Shown here piece by piece: positions 1 through 8,533 of a stretch of 39,570 nt of DNA. This DNA is from Bacteroidota bacterium (GTDB lineage Bacteria; Bacteroidota; Ignavibacteria; Ignavibacteriales; Ignavibacteriaceae): assembly GCA_021824565.1 (NCBI GenBank), contig JAKAKL010000107.1, forward strand, positions 1 through 39,570. The letters run 5' to 3'. Position 1 is the first letter of the stretch, and each line of letters opens with the position of its first letter. Both the position numbers and the translations under genes were made by a program. The notes below the pieces were generated by a model. It was not told where the DNA came from, made no database searches, and saw only the letters and a program-made list of their open reading frames with translations.

Positions 1-917
1 AAGCCCCCGCTGGCCCCCTCCTCCGAATAAGAATTAAAAAACCAGGCTGTAGCAGCTCCAAGCGAGCCGTCCGCAAAAGCCTTTAGTGATCCTGTCTTTA
101 ATTTTTCGCTGCCGGAATTATATTTTATTCCTCCGGCAACAAGTTTTTTATAATCCGCAATCGGCAGACGCGTGTAGATCCTGCATGAAAGCTTTCCTTC
201 GACTTCCAACTTTTTGTAAATATCTAAATCTTTCCACAGCGTTATATCTTGAACGCTTGTTACGCCCAATTTGCGTGCATGATCAAGAGCTTTTAATGCG
301 GCGTTAGTATAGTCTTCATCTGAAGGAGAAGGGATGATTGAATATACAAGAGACATTGCATTATCTTTTAATATTCCTGTAGGCTCGCCATGAGAATTTT
401 TTTCAATTACGCCGCCTTCGGGATTCGGGGTGTCTTTCGTTATTCCGGCAAGCTTCAATGCCAGCGAATTCGCAAGTCCTAAATGTGCATCTATTCTATT
501 GATGAAAACCGGAGTATCATGAGAGAGATCATCAATCGCTTCTTTAGAAGGAAGAATCTTTTCTGTCCATGATTCGTGGTTCCAATTGCCGCCGGTTATC
601 CATTTACCTCTATTGTTATGGATATAAGTTTTTAGCATGGATTTAAATTCTTCCAGCGATTTTGCAGGACGCAAATCCAGTCCTAATAAATAAAATCCAC
701 CATAAATGAAATGAGTGTGGTTATCAATTAGCCCAGGAAGCATAAGCTTTTTTTGAAGATCAATTATTTCAGTTTGTTTATCGGCAAAAGATTTAGCATC
801 ATTGCTGCCGCCGACAAAGATTATTTTATTTTGAGAAATTACTACGGCTTCGGCGTAAGGCTGGCTTTTATTGGAAGTAAATATTTTTCCGTTAACAAAG
901 ATTTTTTTTTGATTCAT
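1..917 (-). CDS. Amidohydrolase of the YtcJ (Amidohydro_3) family, 3' end cut by the window edge
   Basis: Reading the minus strand from an ATG at 917 gives about 305 residues with no stop before base 1, so the gene is partial. The N-terminus is a small beta-sandwich (NGKIFTSNKSQPYAEAVVIS) followed by the metal-binding motif LPGLIDNHTHF, then ITGGNWNHESW, GGVIEKNSHGEPTG and FADGSLGAATAWF. All four are hallmarks of YtcJ-like metal-dependent amidohydrolases, which hydrolyse amide or imine bonds of small molecules. The substrate cannot be told. No signal peptide is visible, so it is probably cytosolic, although relatives can be exported. No Shine-Dalgarno precedes the start, as is common in this lineage. 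The first repeat array lies about 280 bp upstream of the start. Confidence 0.88.
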   Translation of the reverse strand, partial: MNQKKIFVNGKIFTSNKSQPYAEAVVISQNKIIFVGGSNDAKSFADKQTEIIDLQKKLMLPGLIDNHTHFIYGGFYLLGLDLRPAKSLEEFKSMLKTYIHNNRGKWITGGNWNHESWTEKILPSKEAIDDLSHDTPVFINRIDAHLGLANSLALKLAGITKDTPNPEGGVIEKNSHGEPTGILKDNAMSLVYSIIPSPSDEDYTNAALKALDHARKLGVTSVQDITLWKDLDIYKKLEVEGKLSCRIYTRLPIADYKKLVAGGIKYNSGSEKLKTGSLKAFADGSLGAATAWFFNSYSEEGASGG

Positions 918-1194
918 TTAATTTGTGCGACCGGGACTTTGATTGTTTTTTTGCAAATCGTTTAAATACTGGTTCATTATTTATAATTGTTCATTACAGA
1001 TTTGACCAAATCGTTTTTACAATAATAAAGTAATAAGGTTTTAGTTACTACATTGATTTTTATTACTAAGGTCAGACCATTCAAATAAAACATTATTAAA
1101 TGAGTTAACCTTAGCAACCGTCAATCAAGCCAAACGCATTGACTTAATGACCTTAGATTATGTCTTAACAGTTATTGTCATTGATTTTTATTTC

Positions 1195-1496
1195 GGTTCA
1201 ACGTCCTATCCAGAATGTTCATTGATCATTAAAAATGCTGAACATCCTATCCCGAAGGTTCATCATTGGCAGAAAAAGGTTCAGCAGCCTATCAGGAATG
1301 TTCATGGATCACTAAAAAATGTTCGACATTCTATCCGCCGGGTACATCGATGGCGGAAAAAGGTTCAATCTTCGACTTCCATGGTTCATCAATGGTCAAA
1401 AAAGGTTCAGCATCCTACCCTGGAGGTTCAGAGATGGCTGAAAATGGTTCAGAAATGAACAAAAAAGGTTCATCATCCTACCTTCCGGATAGGTCA
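1195..1496. repeat. Degenerate tandem array, 21-bp period, GGTTCA anchor (array 1)
   Basis: The hexamer GGTTCA or a one- to three-base variant recurs at 1195, 1216, 1237, 1257, 1278, 1299, 1320, 1341, 1362, 1383, 1404, 1425, 1446 and 1467, with a last AGGTCA at 1491. All steps are 21 bp except one of 20 and the last of 24. The roughly 15 bases between anchors vary but alternate between a type with a CATCCTAYCC-like core and a type with ATGGCNNAAAAA, so there is a weaker 42-bp period. The array lies between the start of the amidohydrolase gene and the end of the lipoprotein gene. Its frames stay open only because 21 is a multiple of three. I do not recognise the family. Confidence 0.85.
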
Positions 1497-1540
1497 GTGA
1501 ACTTTTTATATAGGCTTATTGCTCAAATTAAGCTATTTTA

Positions 1541-1714
1541 TCATTTTGCCGGGGTTGTTGTCGTTTTTGGAGTTGATTTACGGGTAAAACGTAAGGCAAG
1601 CTCATCAATCACATCTTAAAAGCCTGCCAATTCTTCACCTGCGTCTTTTGCCTCGCTGTTTATTTTAAGAGGACCATCTTCTTGATTGAAGAATAATTTC
1701 CAGCTTTCCAATAT
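1541..1714 (-). pseudogene. Coding remnant of an unknown protein, with two internal or terminal stops
   Basis: Directly after the stop of the lipoprotein gene, and in the same frame on the minus strand, the translation reads ILESWKLFFNQEDGPLKINS then EAKDAGEELAGF, a stop at 1616-1618, then DVIDELALRFTRKSTPK, TTTTPAK and a stop at 1541-1543. The composition (mixed charged and hydrophobic residues, A/T-ending codons) looks like genuine protein rather than chance translation of AT-rich DNA. The stop in the middle and the lack of a proper start suggest the 3' tail of a decayed gene. It could also be a short TTG-started peptide (from 1711), or chance. I do not recognise the family. Confidence 0.35.
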
Positions 1715-2773
1715 TTATTCAGAACCGAGTAAAAGTTGAATAGATAACTGGCTTGAACTATTGTTTGGTAAGTTAACGTTTGTAATAACCGATTGTGTAT
1801 TTAAATTTATTACAAAAATTGTATTTAGTTTGTCGCTTACATATGCGGTTATTCCGTCCGACTTTAAGACTATGCTGTTGGTTGACTCTCTAACCGTGTT
1901 ATTACTTACATCGATAGAACCAACAAGTTTGTTCGTATTAGTTTGATAAATATACACTCTGGCTGAAGAGATTGTATTAGGTAAGCCAGGGTCAGTCATA
2001 TATAGATACTTACTATCATGACTTAAAGCAAGCGATGCGTTATAATTTGAGGAGAGAAATGCAACAACAGTATCAAAAGCTACCTCTAACACCGGTCCGC
2101 CTGCAAAGTAAATATATTTTCCGTCTGGGGTTATTTTCATATTATGAAATGGAATCCCGATTGAATTATAATATTTAAGCACTCGTTTATTCTTATAATC
2201 ATATGAATAGAGTTTATTAGATTTTGTCAAAGTGTAAAATATGGGTAAAGTAGGGTCGAAAGTCAGAATTAAATTACCACTTTGATAATTGTAAATATTT
2301 AATGTGTCGAAGAAAGAAATAGTATTATTAACCGTATCAATAGTTCCTACTACACTAAGGGTATCATTAGGGATAGGGGAAATAATTAAAGGTATTCCCT
2401 CCGGCTCTATGAATATACCACCTGGTCTATCTGAAATAATCGATCTAGCTTTTGTGACAGAGTTGATTGAATATATTATACCTTCTGAATTATTGTTGGC
2501 TATACCATCTGTTACGTATAGAATTTGACCGCCCTTTGTTATTGCTAAACTTTTAATAGAATTAAATCCTGTGAGAGAGTCTATTACTTTGTTACTATCT
2601 GTATCAACAATATATATCTGTTTACCGCCTATTCTTCCTGCATATAAATAGATCCCATTATTTTGTTGTAAAGATCTTGGACCATTAACGGAATCTTTGC
2701 AACTATTTATCAATATACTAACAATGAAGCCAATGAATAGGACTCGTGCGGTATTATAGATATTTAGAGACAT
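1715..2773 (-). CDS. Lipoprotein with YVTN-like beta-propeller repeats
   Basis: The protein has 352 residues. The N-terminus has a hydrophobic stretch ending in a lipobox-like ILINSC with Cys25, so it is probably lipidated and placed in the cell envelope. The body shows blade-like repeats of the YVTN/PQQ-propeller kind: YLYAGRIGGKQIYIVDTDSN, ILYVTDGI, KITPDGKYIYFAGG, ALSHDSKYLYMTDPGLP and VLKSDGITAYVSDKLNTIFV. This is the pattern of a seven-bladed surface propeller whose ligand or partner is unknown. The start is well supported by a strong GGAGGA eight bases before the ATG. It is followed in frame by the coding remnant at 1541-1714. Confidence 0.75.
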   Translation of the reverse strand: MSLNIYNTARVLFIGFIVSILINSCKDSVNGPRSLQQNNGIYLYAGRIGGKQIYIVDTDSNKVIDSLTGFNSIKSLAITKGGQILYVTDGIANNNSEGIIYSINSVTKARSIISDRPGGIFIEPEGIPLIISPIPNDTLSVVGTIDTVNNTISFFDTLNIYNYQSGNLILTFDPTLPIFYTLTKSNKLYSYDYKNKRVLKYYNSIGIPFHNMKITPDGKYIYFAGGPVLEVAFDTVVAFLSSNYNASLALSHDSKYLYMTDPGLPNTISSARVYIYQTNTNKLVGSIDVSNNTVRESTNSIVLKSDGITAYVSDKLNTIFVINLNTQSVITNVNLPNNSSSQLSIQLLLGSE

Positions 2774-3036
2774 AATTCTAATCCTCCGTTAATTGATATA
2801 ACGGTACACAAAAAATGCCAAGAACATCTCTTCTATTTTTTAGCTTTAATAAAACACTACCGCTCTTATTTATATTAAGCTGATAAGAACGTTTTATCTA
2901 TTTAATAAAGATTAAAATTATAAAGTCCTATCGTAGGTCGATTATATTATGATTCTTTTCCTCCCAGCTGTTATTGCGTCTTCTCAGCTCACTCCGCGAG
3001 AAAGAGATGCTTCACGAAGAGACCGCAGAGATAAAT

Positions 3037-4746
3037 TTATTTTAGTAAAACCATCTTCTTTATTGATATATAATCTCCGGCTTTCAATTGATAGAAGTAA
3101 ATGCCGCTTGATAATTGCCTGTGGTCTGTTGTTTGTTGTCTGTCGGAAGAGAACTGAACCGAATGTTCTCCGGCAATTTGATATTTATCTACAAGCACTG
3201 CAACTCCTCTCCCAAGTATATCATATATTTTTACTGTTACATGTTCAGCTTTTGGGATTTGATATTTGATAATTGTCGATGGATTAAACGGATTTGGGTA
3301 ATTCTGAAATAACTCTGTTGCGTCCGGAATTGTCTTATGTTCCGGTTTTACACCGGTTAATGAATCAAGCTTATATATCCGACTAAAAAGTCGTAGTCCT
3401 CCAGTCATTACTTCACCAATAACTTGATCCATATTAACTATTAATTCATTTCCACCGTTATTCAGAAGGTCATAAAGGGTAGCCCCATAGTAAACACTGT
3501 TCTGATTTGCCATCTCATTCTGCTTTGCGAATATTAGAGAATACTTGTGATGGTTCGGACTGCCGGTAAACTTAAAGATCAGCACTGTCTGGTCAAGACA
3601 AATAAATATTTCCTGTTTTCCATCTCCGTCAATATCCTTTGCGAAGCAGTTACCGGCGAAGAATGAGAATATTCCTATTATATCAAGCTGCGCTACCGGG
3701 TGATAGGAGTTATTGCCGTCAGACTCGAAACAAGTGCATCTTGTAATGCCAAGCCCGCTGAAGTAAGCGTCTCCGATAACCCAGAACTCCGGCTTGCCGT
3801 TGCTGTCAATATCATTTGTAGTAAAATTAAGATAAGCGTTATAGGTTTTGACCTTAGAAGTCCACACAGCTTGATATTGATGCTCGCCTTCAGCTTCGAT
3901 TATAAATGCATCGTCGTTTACATCTCCGAAGAGAATGTCTGTCTTACCATTCATGTCAAAATCTCCCACAGAGAAATCACCATCTGAAGACATAACAGGC
4001 CGGTAGGTAAAAACTGAATCAAACTTCTGGGTTGTTGGATTATACTCATCAATACAAACGTCACGGTCACTCCAGTAAGCAACATCCATTCTTCCGTTCT
4101 TATCGAAATCATAAAATAATGGATTTCTTACAGGTTTTTTATACCTCCCGAATGAAGTATAATATTGAGTCGCTAAACTTTCATTAGAGAGCTTATTAAA
4201 TATTTTACCTGTTATATCACAATTACTTGATAATACGATTTCATTGTTATCATCCTTATTTAAGTCCACAATTGAAATTGGATCAACCATTGAATCAGGG
4301 TATTGAAATACTTTATTAAAAATATTATCAGTACTAAGCTCATAAACTGTTGTAGGTGTGTATTCTGTATAATAATTCTTTTCTTCACCATATAATTCGG
4401 GTTTACCATTCTTATTTATATCACCTATCACAGGTGCCGCAGAATTTTGACTGCTTAATGGCACTTCCTGCCAGAAATGATATTTACTGCTGTAAAGAGA
4501 TGTGTCAAGCGTTCTTGCATCTATTCCGCTGCTGTCTATCGCTACTTTGTTTGCTGCGTTCGGTACCGGGTACTCTAAAGACTTAGTAAGCATTTTGCCG
4601 TTTGGATAAACTATCTGAATTTTATTATCGCCTATAAAAGCAGGCTTAATATTCTGCTTCTTTAGTTCATCTGTTATTTTCTGCTTTATGCTTGTTTGCG
4701 CAAATACCTGGACAAAGAGAAATAAAAATACAACGCACGATTTCAT
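3037..4746 (-). CDS. FG-GAP/VCBS repeat protein with T9SS type A C-terminal sorting domain
   Basis: This 569-residue secreted protein begins with a signal peptide (MKSCVVFLFLFVQVFAQ). It then carries six or so calcium-binding FG-GAP-like loops: GDINKNGKPELYG, VDLNKDDNNEIV, YDFDKNGRMDVAYW, GDFDMNGKTDILFGD, NDIDSNGKPEFWVIGD and KDIDGDGKQEIFI. These usually build an extracellular beta-propeller. The last 80 or so residues are a type IX sorting domain: NYPNPFNPSTIIKYQIP, VKIYDILGRGV and SSGIYFYQLKAG, ending in KKMVLLK. The protein is therefore exported by Sec and then by T9SS, and anchored to or released from the surface. The sorting domain holds an odd hydrophilic insert, DRQQTTDHRQ, in a loop that is normally a few residues long. 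Confidence 0.9.
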   Translation of the reverse strand: MKSCVVFLFLFVQVFAQTSIKQKITDELKKQNIKPAFIGDNKIQIVYPNGKMLTKSLEYPVPNAANKVAIDSSGIDARTLDTSLYSSKYHFWQEVPLSSQNSAAPVIGDINKNGKPELYGEEKNYYTEYTPTTVYELSTDNIFNKVFQYPDSMVDPISIVDLNKDDNNEIVLSSNCDITGKIFNKLSNESLATQYYTSFGRYKKPVRNPLFYDFDKNGRMDVAYWSDRDVCIDEYNPTTQKFDSVFTYRPVMSSDGDFSVGDFDMNGKTDILFGDVNDDAFIIEAEGEHQYQAVWTSKVKTYNAYLNFTTNDIDSNGKPEFWVIGDAYFSGLGITRCTCFESDGNNSYHPVAQLDIIGIFSFFAGNCFAKDIDGDGKQEIFICLDQTVLIFKFTGSPNHHKYSLIFAKQNEMANQNSVYYGATLYDLLNNGGNELIVNMDQVIGEVMTGGLRLFSRIYKLDSLTGVKPEHKTIPDATELFQNYPNPFNPSTIIKYQIPKAEHVTVKIYDILGRGVAVLVDKYQIAGEHSVQFSSDRQQTTDHRQLSSGIYFYQLKAGDYISIKKMVLLK

Positions 4747-4809
4747 ATAATCCTTCTTAATTATTTTGGATGAAGTAACTAAGTAACCGGAACTATGAGC
4801 GCGTTATTT

Positions 4810-5190
4810 TCAAATAAGAAAGACTTCGTGATTGGATTTATCTAAGAGTTTTGAAATGGAATGTTTTTGTAAGTATGAATTAAAATTGTCAAAGATTTGA
4901 TGTCCGAGGATAATATCGACTAAAAGCTTGAGTCTATTTTGCAGCTTCCGCTTACGCAATGTGAATTTAATATCTGCAGAAGATACTTTCTCGTTTACGT
5001 TATGAAATGCCAACGAAGAGGAAGTAGAAATATAATTTATTGATAAGCGCAAAGAAGAAACATTAATTTGAAGTTTAAAGGGATTATTATTAATGTCGTT
5101 TCTCTTACTGGAATTTGCTGCTGCCATATTTAAGAATAAAGAAGAATAGAACAGCAGTATAAAAAAATATTTTGAAATCCTTTTTATCAT
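4810..5190 (-). CDS. Small secreted protein of unknown function
   Basis: The frame encodes 126 residues. The first 25 (MIKRISKYFFILLFYSSLFL then NMAAA) form a plausible signal peptide with an Ala-X-Ala cleavage site. The mature part is basic and predicted mostly helical toward the end (KFTLRKRKLQNRLKLLVDII). I recognise no family. It sits 63 bp upstream of the FG-GAP gene on the same strand and could share its transcript. It is short and has no clear ribosome binding site, so a spurious frame is possible. Confidence 0.5.
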   Translation of the reverse strand: MIKRISKYFFILLFYSSLFLNMAAANSSKRNDINNNPFKLQINVSSLRLSINYISTSSSLAFHNVNEKVSSADIKFTLRKRKLQNRLKLLVDIILGHQIFDNFNSYLQKHSISKLLDKSNHEVFLI

Positions 5191-5453
5191 GTTCCCGAAA
5201 ATAATTTCAAAAAAACATAGAATAATATTGTTAAATAATCAAGGAAAAATAAAAGCTTGATAAAAAACTAATTTTAGTATAACACTGAGAAGAACTTTCT
5301 TTTATTACTTTTACAGCTAGATATCTTTTAAGCAGAATTAAGTCAATATTAGACTTTGATGTTTGAAGAATTTATATTTGACACCTTAAAATGAATATAA
5401 AAGATTAAAGAATCATTGATAAATTTTATATCAATAATTCTAAAAAGGTATTG

Positions 5454-6503
5454 ATGGTTACTGAAGCAAAAATTTTAATCGCTGAAGATGAAAATATTAT
5501 TGCGATAGATATTTCAAAAACGCTGCAAAGATTGGGATATAAAGTTCTGGGCACAGCGAGAACGGGAAATGATATAATAAAAAAAGCGGAAGAAATGAAA
5601 CCCGATCTCGTGTTAATGGATATTATACTTGACGGCAAGATGAGCGGTATAGATGCGGCAACAACAATAATGAACAGGTTTGATATTCCAGTTATATATT
5701 TGACTGCTCTTGCCGACGATGAGACTTTGCAAAAAGCCAAAATTACCGAACCTTTCGGATACATAATAAAACCTTTTGATGAAAGAACTCTTCACTCTTC
5801 GATTGAGATGGCGCTTTACAAGTATAAAATTAATCTGCAGCTTAAAGAGCGTACATTAGAACTGGAGAGCGAAAGAAATAAATCCAATGAGCTTCTGCAT
5901 AATATATTCCCGGCAGAAATAGTGAGAGAGCTAAAAGCTGAAGGAGCCATTAAGCCGCGCGAATTTTCTTCTGTCACTCTTTTATTTACGGATTTCCAGG
6001 GCTTTACTTCTATGGTTTCTAATATGCCGCCGCAAACTTTGCTGCATGAACTAAACGATATTTTTAGAGACTTTGATACTATTCTCGACAGTTACGAACT
6101 AGAAAAGCTAAAAACAATGGGTGATTCTTACATGGTTGCCGGAGGTTTGCCGCAGGAGAGTGAAGATCACGCTGTTAGAATAGTCGGCGCCGGACTTGAG
6201 ATGCAAAAATACATTGAAGACAGAAATAATATTTCAAAATATAAATGGGCGATGCGCGCAGGCGCTCATTCGGGAAACGTTGTCGCAGGCGTTGTGGGAT
6301 TGAGAAAGTTTACTTACGATGTTTGGGGCAACACCGTAAACATTGCAAATCTTATGGAGCGGTACAGTTTGCCCGGAAAGATTACAATTACAAATACAAC
6401 TTATGAATTAATAAAAGATAAATTTCAGTGTGAGTTTAAAGAAAGAGTCCACGTAATCGGGAATGGGGAAATGGATACTTATTTTGTAGTCGGTAAAAAA
6501 TAA
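5454..6503 (+). CDS. Response regulator receiver fused to a class III adenylate/guanylate cyclase
   Basis: I use the ATG at 5454 (349 aa); a TTG lies one codon earlier. Residues 5-120 are a receiver domain with the acidic pair E11/D12, phospho-acceptor D56 (LVLMDIIL), T84 and K106 (IIKPFDE). A helical linker or coiled coil (residues 125-150) leads to a class III cyclase domain from about 170 to 345. The two metal-binding aspartates are present (D180 in FTDFQGF, D224 in KTMGDSYM), as are the adenine-selecting pair K220 and D289 (YDVWG) and N296. The arginine normally four residues after that Asn is leucine (L300 in VNIANLME), so catalysis may be weak or altered. It presumably makes cAMP in response to phosphorylation by an unlinked histidine kinase. 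It is convergent with the HhH gene. Confidence 0.88.
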   Translation: MVTEAKILIAEDENIIAIDISKTLQRLGYKVLGTARTGNDIIKKAEEMKPDLVLMDIILDGKMSGIDAATTIMNRFDIPVIYLTALADDETLQKAKITEPFGYIIKPFDERTLHSSIEMALYKYKINLQLKERTLELESERNKSNELLHNIFPAEIVRELKAEGAIKPREFSSVTLLFTDFQGFTSMVSNMPPQTLLHELNDIFRDFDTILDSYELEKLKTMGDSYMVAGGLPQESEDHAVRIVGAGLEMQKYIEDRNNISKYKWAMRAGAHSGNVVAGVVGLRKFTYDVWGNTVNIANLMERYSLPGKITITNTTYELIKDKFQCEFKERVHVIGNGEMDTYFVVGKK

Positions 6504-6517
6504 AGCAAACATTCAAC

Positions 6518-8533
6518 CTATAACTTCCAGTCGATCTGCATACTTATTTTATTATCAAGATTTCCATCAATTGTTAGATACCCGCTGCCGAGAGTTTTTT
6601 CTTTAGGCTTTAGAGTTTCAGAATATTTTATAGAAAATTCGAGCTTTTCATAAATATTATAGTTAAGCATAAAGTATAAACGCGTACCTTCTCCGGTATA
6701 AATGTTACTTGTTAGATAACCGGGCAAATCATTTTCATATTCATAAACAGCAGAGTTGATTGATTGCGCTTTAAAAAAGCAGATACGGCTTGAAATTTTC
6801 AGCCGATCAAAAAGATAATAATTTATTTCCTGTGAAATAAGAAATCCGTCTTCGTATGAGCTAATTTTCTTTATAGAAAAATTATTATACGAAAAACTTT
6901 CTTTCAGCTTTAAGCGCGGTGAAATGTTATATGTTAATTCAAACTTGGTTAGATATTTTGTGCCCGGTACGACGCTCGACAAATTATTTATATCAGATGA
7001 AACGTCTTTAATTTCCCGCCTTATTCTTGCATGAAAATTAATTCCTTTTGAGAGAGTTGATGAAAGGTCAAACAAGAATTCGTTGCCCGAGGACGGCAGC
7101 GGATTATAGTAAGTAGCATAAGGGAAATAATATTGATCGAAATAAAAATTTACCGTGCCGAAAACAGTACTCCACTTAAAGCCTGAATAATATCCCAGCT
7201 CATTATTTGTAGCTCCGGTTCTTTCACCGAAACCCGCGCCGTGAAGGTTAACATAATTGTAGGGATAGTTTCTGAATGAAGTAACAAAAGTAAAATATTT
7301 AGAAGCAGCAATTTGAACCGACGCCAGGGAAGAAACTGCTTTTGAATCAAATGCGGATTCTCCGTTTATGCAAACATTTTCCAGATATAAATTATAGAAT
7401 AAAGAATAGTAATTAAAATTGCTTCCCGATTTCTTAAAATCGGATTGAGTGAACGCATTTGAAAAAGACGAATGAAAATATAAAATCCCGGCGTTGATAT
7501 TTTTGTTGAAGTCAAAGCTTAAACTAATTCCCAAAAGCGATTCCGAGGCTTTATCGATTGAGTTGATCTCATTAAGCGTTCTGTGGAAGCCGCCGAGCGG
7601 AGTAGAAAGAATTTGATCGCTTAGAGAATCTATCTTTGCATCGAAACTGTTTCTGGAAAAGAATGTAGTAATATGAAAATCGTTGAAAGAAAAGGCGCCG
7701 GTGATTCCTCTGAAAAAATTACATTCGTATGAACTGCTGTACGGGCGCGAGCTAAAATAATTTTTTGCAACCGGGAAAACGGCGCCGCTTCCTTTTGATA
7801 TGCCGTAGCCGCCGCTTAATGCTAGTCCATTGCCAAACTGGAGCTGGTAGTCCCCGACAATAATATTATCGATTACTCCAGCGTCTTTAAGTTCAAGGTA
7901 AAAGGAAGAAAAATCTGTAAGTGATTTTTCGCCGGCGTCTTTTTCTGCAAGAAGCCCGGCTTGATAATTATTTCCGTAATTAATTTTAAGTCTGTTATAA
8001 ACATGATAAGGCGATCCGGCAAATTTATTATCAATAAAGCCTTCTCTTTTTTGCAAATCAGTTGAAAGCCTGCTTCTAAAAGTCAGCTTTATTTTTTTGC
8101 CGAAGTTATAAAATATGTTTTGACTGTCTTTATTTTGCTTCACTTGTTTAATATCTGCTTTTATGAAAGGAAGAAGTTTAGTGACCAATTCGGCAGAAAT
8201 ATTTTTTACGGAATATAACTCTGAAGTTGAAAAAAATGGTCCGAAAGTTTCTCTCTGTTTGACGATTATTTCCGCTGTTTGAAGATCAATGTAAGGTATT
8301 GCTTGAAGCTCGTTAATTCCGGCGGAATTAATATCAACCGGGTTGTTCATAAGATTTTCAAAATAGTCAATCGAAGATTCTGTGCCTGACTGATCGGCTG
8401 ACTCTTTTATAAAATCAGTAATTATATCTTCAAAGTCATAGTCGCTTGAATCTGTCTGAGCGTTTAAGGAGAAGCTTATTGAAAAAATTAAAAAGAAAGT
8501 CGATCTAAATAATTTATGTAGATTACCAGTCAC
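6518..8533 (-). CDS. Secreted helix-hairpin-helix protein with a beta-barrel-like C-terminus
   Basis: This 671-residue product has a signal peptide (STFFLIFSISFSLNAQ). Helix-hairpin-helix motifs of the ComEA kind follow at about residues 65-130 (DINSAGINELQAIPYIDLQT and FGPFFSTSELYSVKNIS). About 500 residues of alternating aromatic and polar beta-strands come next, typical of a Bacteroidota outer-membrane protein. The HhH part could bind DNA or act as a protein-interaction plug; this is unproven. The start is a GTG at 8533 that overlaps the end of the upstream PorV-like gene by 11 bp, so the two genes are translationally coupled and probably work together in the outer membrane. Confidence 0.75.
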   Translation of the reverse strand: MTGNLHKLFRSTFFLIFSISFSLNAQTDSSDYDFEDIITDFIKESADQSGTESSIDYFENLMNNPVDINSAGINELQAIPYIDLQTAEIIVKQRETFGPFFSTSELYSVKNISAELVTKLLPFIKADIKQVKQNKDSQNIFYNFGKKIKLTFRSRLSTDLQKREGFIDNKFAGSPYHVYNRLKINYGNNYQAGLLAEKDAGEKSLTDFSSFYLELKDAGVIDNIIVGDYQLQFGNGLALSGGYGISKGSGAVFPVAKNYFSSRPYSSSYECNFFRGITGAFSFNDFHITTFFSRNSFDAKIDSLSDQILSTPLGGFHRTLNEINSIDKASESLLGISLSFDFNKNINAGILYFHSSFSNAFTQSDFKKSGSNFNYYSLFYNLYLENVCINGESAFDSKAVSSLASVQIAASKYFTFVTSFRNYPYNYVNLHGAGFGERTGATNNELGYYSGFKWSTVFGTVNFYFDQYYFPYATYYNPLPSSGNEFLFDLSSTLSKGINFHARIRREIKDVSSDINNLSSVVPGTKYLTKFELTYNISPRLKLKESFSYNNFSIKKISSYEDGFLISQEINYYLFDRLKISSRICFFKAQSINSAVYEYENDLPGYLTSNIYTGEGTRLYFMLNYNIYEKLEFSIKYSETLKPKEKTLGSGYLTIDGNLDNKISMQIDWKL

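Noticed and set aside
1147-1619. Two long plus-strand frames across array 1 (103 and 117 aa) as repetitive proteins
   Set aside because: They are open because the repeat length (21) is divisible by three. Neither has a ribosome binding site, and both frames translate the same DNA with no bias toward silent changes.
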